A DNA stretch of 64,000 bases from Liolophura sinensis. Taxonomy: Eukaryota; Mollusca; Polyplacophora; Chitonida; Chitonidae. Below, piece after piece: positions 24,276 to 35,200 of this stretch. Both the position numbers and the translations under genes were made by a program. How positions within the stretch are numbered: the first letter of the stretch is position 1; each line of letters begins with the position of its first letter. The stretch spans positions 4,327,703 to 4,391,702 of the forward strand of contig NC_088301.1 in the NCBI RefSeq assembly GCF_032854445.1, written 5' to 3'. The notes beneath the pieces were generated by a model. The model made no database searches, was not told the origin of the DNA, and worked only from the letters and a program-made list of their open reading frames with translations.

Positions 24276-25923
24276 CTCTTTTGTGTGGTCTAATATGAAG
24301 TTCACTGGAATCCGCTTGCCGCATTCATAATGAAAGTTCGCATGTTACGTGCCGAAGGGCGAAGGTTTACCCCGGCACTATAGCGTTAAACACCATGCAG
24401 TGAAGTAAATAACAAAACTTATCATAAGAGAACAATATACATGCACACATTAGCAACAACTAGAAATGCTAAGAACAATTTCGTATTGATAGCGCATTAA
24501 AAAATTTGTCAAAACTCCAGCCTAGGTTTCATCGTTTTAAACAAGTTGGGTCAATTACAATTAGGCAGTTTACCCTAACTCCAATAGAGGTGCAATATTT
24601 CATCTCCCTGCTCTAACAGAAACGTGAGGCCTCTCGGATAGCGCTAGTGTTACGCTGAATATATCGCGATTAGCACACTACACCGATCCGTGCAAATGAC
24701 GGGCAAATCTAGGTCACAGAACACATATATTGTTTGGCCATAGGCCTTATGTGAATCTGTGTCAACTTGTTCTATCTTAGACTATATTTTCGCACACTGA
24801 TGTGTGGTTCTGTGGGCCTGAATAAGTTAAATTTTGAATAGCGTGTGGCATAAAGGAGTGACTAAAGACCTCTGGGGCTATATATGACCATTGGTGGCCT
24901 GGTTGACCAAGTAAGCAAATCTGACCTTATAAACCATGTCATTAAAGGCAAAAAAATACTAACGTGAAGAATATTTCAGAACGAAGACAATTAAACACTG
25001 TCACTAGAAATATTTCGTTTTTTTTTGTTTAAGGAAATTTGCTCAAACTAGTACAATGCATTTGAGGCATTTTAGGCGATCTTTTCTGACTGTATTGGGA
25101 TCAGTGAAGCCACAGCAGGTCTTTGCAACTTACTACACATAGGGTGATATGATTTTATCATTCAAAATCCATATACACATATATATGTAGATATATGAAT
25201 ACATTCGTCGAATGGACGATGAAACGAAATATTTCAAGCAAAATAAGTTTATGTGACGTCACTGATAGCTTCTGGATCATTACACACCACCGTAGAATCT
25301 GATATTTTAAAACCATGTTACTTGGTTCTCCCCCCCCCCCCCCACCCAAATGAATAAATAAATTTGATTTACTGATATATAGCGTATTTAATTGATAGTG
25401 TTTCTTTATCTTTTAAGAGCTTTAGGTTGGTAAAAGAATCATTGCTTTCACCATAAGCTACATCGTCAGTATGAACTTCAAAGGGCTTTTTAGAATTCAT
25501 CTGTTTGCCTGATGTAGGCTGCTTTATTTCTGGGACGATTGTCAAATACACAAGTAAAATTCACTTTTTAAACTTCACAAGGCAAACGAAGCCTTTTGAT
25601 CTTTCCACATCATTACCTGTTACTTTGGGGTAATGTACAAAATGTCATACACAAAGCTATATATATATATTTCAATTGCCTCAAGGTGTCATTAAATGCT
25701 TCCTCGTCATTATTTTCTCATGTTTATATCATGTTTATATTGCTTTCATCTAATATGCGTACGGGAAACCTCTGTTGCTTACTAGGAATTCCAGTTGCCG
25801 CCAGGTTCACCGTGGTTTTACCCCTCTGGCTTATCCACCTGGTCACATGTGATTAATTGGCCAGTGTTAACAACCAACATATAGGATCTTTTTTCTGTTT
25901 TATATCAGGTTCAGTGAGCCAAA

Positions 25924-26259
25924 ATGGAGACTAATATGCTGACTGTTCTTCTAGGATTCGTATGTCTTACTGGTTCTGTTCACGCCTTCGAGTTGACCAT
26001 AGTACATACCAATGACATTCACGCTCGTTTCGAAGAAGCAAATGCCGTAGGTGGCAAATGTAAAAGTGAGTCGAAAGTGGCCGGGTTGTGCTATGGCGGA
26101 GTTGCCCGAAGACTGACGAAGATACGCGAAATAAACAGCACCAATCCAAACATGATATTGCTGGATGCGGGAGATCAGTACCAAGGCACACAATGGTATT
26201 CTGTATATCAAGGCGTCGCTACTGTCCACTTCATGAAAAAGCTTGGCTACCAGGCAATG
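25924..26259 (+). CDS. Nucleotidase B exon 1
   Basis: ATG to ATG|GTAAGT, 112 codons, phase 0. Signal peptide, HTNDIH and DAGDQYQGT. Four codons shorter than in gene A, all in the signal peptide. Confidence 0.93.
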
Positions 26260-29200
26260 GTAAGTATGGTTGTACCCAGGGTAAATGCGATCTAACACAT
26301 TCAAAAGATTCGGCTGAGCCTGGCCTATGCCGGCCAGTATGATATTTACCTGCAATACAATGCCAACCTGATCAATGTTAACATTGTCAACGCGGTAGAA
26401 TTCTAATAAAAGATGAACCATCTCAAAACAAAATAATAAAACTTAACATATCATCTCGGTCAGTACTGTATTATACCTGTACAAAAAACTTAAAATACTT
26501 AACTTAAAAGATATCAAAGTCTGTCTATCGGACAAAAGCAGAACAGAGTCGACATGAGTATAGACTCAGCCGATAACATGACATCTGTGACAACAGGCAA
26601 ATACTCCTTTCCATAGTCATATGACAATACTTTCAATTTTTAGCATTTTCAGGTCGTTTGCTGTTGAATATTTAATATAGCTTAAGTGGTGAGCGTGACT
26701 CATGATCCCTTACACATATTGATAGTTGTGATGTCTGATTGTTGCTTAACACTATTCCCCAAAATGATTTACTTATATGATTGCGGTCAAGTTTATGAGC
26801 GTAGGAAACAGGCGTGTCCGGTAAAAACCATCGACATTTGGCAAGTTACTAGCGAAATTTGCCATATATGAGACGCCAGATTGGTAGAAAATAAGTGGTC
26901 TTCAAGGAACGTTCGATCACTTTATGTCACAAGGCCTCACAAGCAGTGAGAGATGGGGAGACCTTCTCCATGACCGGGTTTGGACGCGCACCTCGTGTGT
27001 CGCAGCACTTGAAAGGAAAGTGCCTCTTGCCGTTGGGCCACCACAGCATTACAATACATTGCATTCCGCGTAAAAACTGAATTGCTAAGAATCAGTGCTA
27101 CAACACGGAACTCACACTGACGTCAAAAGTGGTATGTTTTTAAACATAAACAAACGAGAGCTTAACTTGTTATGTAATTATTGTTTGTTTATGTACTTCA
27201 GACAGATGAAACTGAACACATTACAGTAAGGAGACCAAACCATCAAACCATACTGTCTCACACAGTTTGAAACTTCTGTTTTTCGACGTTAGGAATGACT
27301 TTTCAGTGTTTTCCTGATATTAAAGATTTGTAACTATATCATAACCGTGTTTCAGGCGCTTGGGAACCACGAATTTGACCGTAATATAAAGGGGTTGATG
27401 CCACTCCTTGAAAACAGCACTTTCCCGGTATTGAGCGCAAACATCGACCCTTCTAGGGAGCCGACGGTCCGAGATCTGATCCGCCCATCTACAGTTCTCA
27501 TCGTGGGCGGTGAACAGATCGGCATTGTAGGATATACGACGACGGACACGCCAATCATCTCCAGTCCAGGTATAGTACAGACTTCTCGAAGTCTAGGTAC
27601 CTAGTATATAGTACAGAGACTTCTCCTGTCCAGGTATAGTACAGAGACTTCTCCAGTCCAAGTATTCAGTATATAGTACAGGGACTTCTCCAGTCCAGGT
27701 ACCTAGTATATAGTACAGAGACTTCTCCAGTCCAGGTACCTAGTATATAGTACAGAGACTTCTCCAGTTCAGGTACTCAGTATAAAGTACAGGGACTTCT
27801 CTAGTCCAGGTATTCAGTATATAGTACAGGGACTTCTCCAGTCCAGGTATCTAGTTTACAGAGACTTCTCCAGTCCAGGTATCTAGTTAATAGTACAGGG
27901 ACTTCTCCAGTCCAAGTATTCAGTATATAGTACAGGGACTTCTCCAGTCCAGGTGTCTAGTTTATAGTACAGAGACTTCTCCAGTCCAGGTATCTAGTTA
28001 ATAGTACAGAGACTTCTCCAGTCCAGGTACCTAGTATATGGTACAGAGACTTCTCCAGTTCAGGTATTCAGTATACAGTATAGAGGCTTCTCCAGTCCAG
28101 GTACCTTGTATATAGTACAGAGACTTCTACAATCCAGGTATTTAGTATATGGTACAGGGACTTCTCCAGTCCAGGTATCTAGTTAATAGTACAGAGACTT
28201 CTCCAGTCCAGGTACCTAGTATATAGTACAGAGACTTCTCCAGTCCAGGTATCTAGTTTACAGAGACTTCTCCAGTCCAAGTATCTAGTTTATAGTACAG
28301 GGACTTCTCCAGTCCAGGTACCTAGTATATGGTACAGAGACTTCTCCAGTTCAGGTACCTTGTATATAGTACAGAGACTCCTCCAGTCCAGGTACCTAGT
28401 ATATAGTACAGAGACTTCCCTAGTCCAGGCGCCTAATTTATAGTACAGAGACTTCTCCAGTCCAAATATTCAGTGTATAGTACAGGGACTTCTCCAGTCC
28501 AGGTATCTAGTTTATAGTACAGAGACTTCTCCAGTCCAGGTATCTAGTTAATGGTACAGAGACTTCTCCAGTCAAGTTACCTAGTATATAGTACAGAGAC
28601 TTCTCCAGTTCAGGCATTCAGTATACAGTACAGAGACTTCTCTAGTCCAGGTATCTAGTTTATAGTACAGAGACTTTTCCAGTCTACGTATCTAGTTTAT
28701 AGTACAGAGACTTCTCCAGTCCAAGTATTCAGTGTATAGTACAGGGACTTCTCCAATCCCGGTATCTAGTTTATAGTACAGAGACTTCTCCAGTCCAAGT
28801 ATTCAATATATAGTACAGGGACTTCTCCAGTCCAGGTATCTAGTTTACAGTACAGAGACTTCTCCAGTCCAGGTATCTAGTTTATAGTACAGAGACTTCT
28901 CCAATCCAGGTACCTAGTATATAGTACGTAGACTTCTCCAGTCCAGGTATCTAGTTTATAGTACATTGACTGCTCCAGTCCAGGTATCTAGTTTATAGTA
29001 CAGAGACTTTTCCAGTCCACGTATCTAGTTTATAGTACAGAGACTTCTCCAGGTATCTAGTTTATAATACAGAGACAGCTCCAGTCCAGGTATCTAGTTA
29101 ATAGTACAGAGACTTCTCCAGGTATCTAGTTTATAGTACAGAGACAGCTCCAGTCCAGGTATCTAGTTAATAGTACAGAGACTTCTCCAGTCCAGGTATT

Positions 29201-32200
29201 CTGTATATAGTACAGAGACTTCTCCAGTCCAGGTATCTAGTTAATAGTACAGAGACTTCTCCAGTCCAGGTACCTAGTATATAGTACAGAGACTTCTCCA
29301 GTCCAAGTATTCAGTATATAGTACAGGGACTTCTCCAGTCCAGATATCTAGTTAATAGTACAGAGACTTCTCCAGTCCAGGTATCTAGTATATAGTACAG
29401 AGACTTCTCCAGTCCAGGTATCTAGTTAATAGTACAGAGACTTCTCCAGTCCAGGTATCTAGTATATAGTACAGAGACCTCTCCAGTCCAGGTATCTAGT
29501 TAATAGTACAGAGACTTCTCCAGTCCAGGTATTTAGTATATAGTACAGACTTCTCCAGTCCAGGTATCTAGTTAATAGTACAGAGACTTATCCAGTCCAA
29601 GTATTCAGTGTATAGTACAGAGACTTCTCCAGTCCAGGTACCTAGTATATAGTACGGAGACTTCTCCAGTCCAGGTATCTAGTATATAGTACAGAGACTT
29701 CTCCAGTCCAGGTATCTAGTTAATAGTACAGAGACTTCTCCAGTCCAGGTATTTAGTATATAGTACAGAGACTTCTCCAGTCCAGGTATCTAGTTAATAG
29801 TACAGAGACTTATCCAGTCCAATATTCAGTGTATAGTACAGGGACTTCTCCAGTCCAAGTATTCAGTATATAGTACAGAGACTTCATCAGTCCAGGTATC
29901 TAGTTTATAGTACAGAGACTTCTCCAGTCCAAGTATCTAGTTTATAGTACAGAGACTTCTCCAGTCCAGGTATCTAGTTTATACTACAGAGACTTCTCCA
30001 GTCCTGGTATCTAGTTTATAATACAGAGACTTCTCCAGTTATCTAGTTTATAGTACAGACACTTCTCCAGTCCAGGTATCTAGTATATAGTACAGAGACT
30101 TCTCCAGTCCAGGTATCTAGTTTATAGTACAGAGACTTCTCCAGTCCAGATATCTAGTTAATAGTACAGAGACTTCTCCAGTCCAGGTATCTAGTTTATA
30201 GTACAGAGACTTCTCCAATCCAGGTACCTAGTATATAGTACGGAGACTTCTCCAGTCCAGGTACCTAGTTTATAGTACAGAGACTTCTCCAGTCCAGGTA
30301 TCTAGTTTATAGTACATTGACTGCTCCAGTCCAGGTATCTAGTTAATAGTACAGAGACTTCTCCAGTCCAGGTATCTAGTTTATAGTACAGAGACTTCTC
30401 CAATCCAGGTACCTAGTATATAGTACAGAAACTTCTCCAGTCCAGGTATTCGGTATATAGTACGGAGACTTCTCCAGTCCAGGTATTCAGTGTATAGTAC
30501 TTCTTCAGTCCAGGTATCTAGTTTATAGTACAGAGACTTCTCCAGTCCAGGTACCTAGTATATAGTACAGAGACTTCTCCAGTCCAGGTATTCAGTGTAT
30601 AGTACTTCTTCAGTCCAGGTATCTAGTTTATAGTACAGAGACTTCTCCAGTCCACGTATCTAGTTAATAGTACAGAGACTTCTCCAGTCCAGGTATTCGG
30701 TATATAGTACGGAGACTTCTCCAGTCCAGGTATTCAGTGTATAGTACAGGGACTTCTCCAGTCCAGGTATCTAGTTTATAGTATAGAGACTTCTCCAGTC
30801 CAGGTATCTAGTTAATAGTACAGAGACTTCTCCAGTCCAGGTATCTAGTTTATAATACAGGGACTTCTCCAGTCCAGGTATCTAGTTTATAGTACATGGA
30901 CTTCTCTACACCAATGAACAGTTGGTTGATTAAGTATAGACGCATTTAGCCTTAATGCTGTTCGTCTCTAGGGACAATCTGCCAGATGAAATATACTGCT
31001 TTTAAAGGTAAAGCGTATTCAATTTCGTATTGACATTTGTCAAAAATATGACGGTACAAATGTGAACAAAGAACGGATGTAGTTAGGCTGTCATGACGTT
31101 CGGTGACAAATCGTGAAAATACACTAATATCGGATAGGCCTTTTCAAGACAAAGAATCGGGTCAGAGAACCTCGTACAAATCTGTGAGAACCTCAAGAAA
31201 CTCGACCAGGGCTTATACTGAGCTCGGGATAAGTCGTGGCCAGATTAGCAGCCTTCGTGTCACACTCGTAACGGACTCGGAAAGCTCGTACAAAACTCAT
31301 AAGAATTTCGGACAGTTCATACAAACTTGAACGGTTAGAAACTCGTACAGAACCCATGCTGATCTCGAGATAATTTATTCCATGTAGTGTATGGTACCGT
31401 CAAGGTCGTAGCAAGCTGTGCACACCTCCGTCGTTTCAGATTAACTCTTAACGAAATCGTACTACATCGTACTAGACTTGGTAGACATTAGTAATCGTTC
31501 TGTGCTCGTGGATGTCATATTTTCGACGAGTTCCAAACCGACAACAATCGGCACCAAACTCGGTAAAATGTAAGAGTAGTTTCACTCGGAATTATTGTTA
31601 GTCTTGTCGAAGTTCTATTTGTTATAAGAAATTATTTTTACGTCTGACTAATGCCTTAATACCCTTTAATCGGTCCATGGGCATGAAGAGCTGATATAAG
31701 AGAGGGAGAATTCTCTTTGAGATACTTCAAACGGTGTGAGGACGGACATTCTCCAAAGTTAATCAAAGATTCCTACCAAATTAATAATACGTTTGAAAGT
31801 TAGAATAATAGAATAATAAAAGGTCATTGCAGTAAACTTCTCTTTCAGGGGACTTAATCTTCAAAGATGAAGTGGAAGCGCTTCAGCCAATCATCGACGA
31901 GATGAAGAGAAATGGCATCAACAAAATTATCGCCCTTGGACACTCCGGCTACGCCAGGGACCAGGAACTGGCGAGACAGCTAACTGACGTGGACATCATC
32001 GTGGGTGGTCACTCACACACCTTCCTCTACACAGGTATATATACAGTGATTGTAATTTTATCTTAAGTTTTCATTGCAGTTGAAATCGTGCATAGATGCA
32101 AGATGTATGATCTTTGTTCGTTAATAAATTGGAAATGTGAGGCTGAGTTTTAGTACATGTAGATTTAGTTTGATTTATTTATTTATTTGTTTGATTGGTG

Positions 32201-35200
32201 TTTTACGCTGCGCTCAGTAATATTTCACTTATACGAAGGCGGCTGGCGTGTTAACCCTATCAGCCACGGAGGCCCCGATTTCATATGAAGACAATACTCC
32301 CTGGTGTAGCACAATTACCCGGGTTACGTACATGTATGCTTGCATTTGTTATATTCCATTCTAGTCTTTTAGAGAGTCGCCCGTTTTCAGCTGCCTGTAA
32401 AATCAGTCATACTCTGTACCAAAATTGCATTTAGTCAGTGACACGTAACAACACAAGCTCTACACATTGATGTGTTTTAAGTTCACATTATTGCATGTTC
32501 ACATTATCACAAAATAAAGTTAGAACACTTTTTCTAATTCATAATGTTCACAAGCCCCGTTTCCACGGCAAGAACCCATTGCCTCGAGTGACGTCATAAT
32601 TATTAAAAAAAACAGTGGCACGCTGGATATTGGGCGGAGTTCAACATGTTTTGACGGAGGGCGACACCGGTTTCCTAAACTTCTGTTGATCTTACTGTAA
32701 AACCCTTTTGCTGCCTCTGCCATATTTGAAATTAGCATAATATAACCTTAATATATGAATATAATTTTGTATGTTGTAGTATATTACCTCACGGAAGTAT
32801 GATTTTAAAGCTGGATGTTAGGAAATTTTGTTGTTAAAAACAATGTAGTCTATTCGCAAAGAGTGTAGTGTAGGATGTGTTCCCGCGTGGAGTTTGTTCT
32901 CACCGCAGGTTGGTGTACCTATTATAAAACAAATTAATCTCCACCCCCATTCCCCAGCATGCCCATTGGTTTTTTAATAATTATGACGTCATCCGAGACA
33001 ATGAGTTCTTGGTGTCGAAACTAGGCCATTGAATTTAACATTATGAATTAAAAAGGGATCTGATTTTGATTTTCTTTGCAAGAATATGAACTTTCAACAT
33101 ATTCATGTGTAAACCTTGTGTTGTTACGTGTCACTAACTAAAGGCAAATTTTGGTAGCGAGTATGACTGATTTTACAAACAGCTCAGTATAGACGACCCT
33201 CTGAAAGAAATAGACTATTATACTACCACTGACATTTTCATAACAGATCATCCACCCAATGTCATTATAATGTCGACAAGGAGAAAACATTGTCGATGAG
33301 CCAGTACTCGATGGTATTTTTGCTTTCTAAAAGGAAACCCACCAAGTAAAGACAAAGTAATTGGACCTTACCCGACCGTTGTAGAAAAATCTAACGGAGA
33401 TAAAGTTCTAATCGTCCAGGATTTTTTCTTCGGCAAATTCCTCGGTTTTCTGAAGGTCCGGTTCACGGAGGGCGGCAAAGTGGAGTCGTGGGAAGGGAAC
33501 CCCATACTGCTGAACGACTCCATTCCTGAAGGTAAGGAGCTGTTAAAGAAAAGGAGTCACCGCTGTAATCCAATTAAGGTGTCACGACATTATCCTTTTA
33601 CCAGTAAAGATGATGCAGTACAGCACGGTGGTGTCAGTTCTTAAAGGTAAACATGGACTAATATTTCAAGAAAGAAAAAAAATGATGGCAGGGTGCACAT
33701 TTTTATAAATCAGAAAAACAAAACAAAACAAGAAAAAAAAACAATGTTATATATGTTGATTTGTTCAGACCCGGAGCTTCTTGCGGAAGTAGAAAGTTAT
33801 AAAGGGGATGTGGTGAATATCAGCAGTCAACCCGTGGGTAGCAGTCACGTGTACTTGGACGGTCGACGGACTATCTGTAGGCTTGGCGAGTGTAACCTGG
33901 GTGAGTAACGAAGTAAAGTGAAGTACACTCTATGCCCTCTGACCTATTCAAGACTTGTGTCACCAACATGCTCGAAACTAATAAATTTCCATTTCTGCTG
34001 TTTTTCTCGGTTGAGCACATCGGGTTACCCACTAAAAGAAAAGACAACAAATAATATAACCTTACTTATTTCGGGGGAGGGCTGAAACCAGTTCAAAACG
34101 GTCACCATAATTTTGATCTCAAGTGCTTGGTAACTTTTAGCCATGAATTCTTACATGGGACATGGAACAAGCCATTGGACATGGGATAAGCCATTGGACA
34201 TAGGATAAGCCATTGGACATTGGATAAGCCATTGGACATGGGATAAGCCATTGGACATGGGATAACCCAATGGACATTGGATAAGCCATTGGACATTGGA
34301 TAAGCCATTGGACATGGGATAAACCATTGGACATGGGATAAGCCATTGGACATGGGATAAGCCATGTTAGAGAAAGCGGAAGTACGATGTTATTTCATTT
34401 GTGTTCCTAAAAGGCAAAACTGGTTAGGGCGACGTCAGCTGAAACACCTGTTGGTTCAGGTTATAGACATAACTTACTCCTGGTGGGATAAAATTGAAAA
34501 CGGCCCTTTCGATTTTCTTAATGAAATCTTAATGCGCGATTTGACTTACTTTGAACTACGATATCTCGGTTAGGTAACACCCCAAAAACGAAAAGATATT
34601 TGTTTTTAACATTTGTGTGTTTTTAACATTTATTATGAGCGAGGACACATATATATTTTGCCGAGTGTTGTCTTTCCTTTTAAGATAAAAAGAATGCAAA
34701 ACCAGCCGATGTTTTGGCTAATCCAATGAGAAGATTTCCCCCAAGCTCTGCAGCAGGTAGATATATTAAGTTTAGAAAGCAAGCAGAGATGTTGTAGTCA
34801 AAAACATGCTCCACAGAATTGCACACAAAGCACCGTTTCATTTAATAACAGGTAACCTTATCACGGACTCCATGATTTGGAACATGGCACAGTTGAGCTC
34901 GCCAAACGGCACGTGGATCACTGCGGCAATTGCCCTGATGAATTCGGGAGGGATCCGATCGCCGATAGAACCAGGTAAATGACAAACTCTACTCTACAAA
35001 GATATGAGAGGCCTATAAATGGGATTGGTCAAAATAAGCGTGACGTATGGCAGCGTGGTAGCGTGAACCAAAACGCACATAACACCGTGTACGTATTAAA
35101 GCGGAATCTGGGAGGAAGATCGGAACCCTTCACTTCATTATCAGCAACCAAATGTATAACGTATAAATGTATAATAAGTGCTATACAAGAGCCCTATAGG

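Larger units (their letters stand above)
18628..25900. other. Intergenic region between the nucleotidase genes
   Basis: No recognisable exon. It contains the 3' flank of gene A, imperfect repeats around GGTGCAACTGTAGACG at 19150-19290, a TA-rich patch at 19751-19795, a possible tRNA-like SINE head near 20930-21010, the repeats listed separately and a C-run at 25330-25343. Confidence 0.6.

Noticed and set aside
27558-30905. Regularly spaced repeats suggestive of a CRISPR array
   Set aside because: Units are head-to-tail without unique spacers, inside an intron of a eukaryotic gene, and derive from an exon-intron junction.
34102-34365. 87-codon minus-strand frame rich in MAYPMSNG repeats
   Set aside because: Reading of the 19-bp array in nucleotidase B intron 5.
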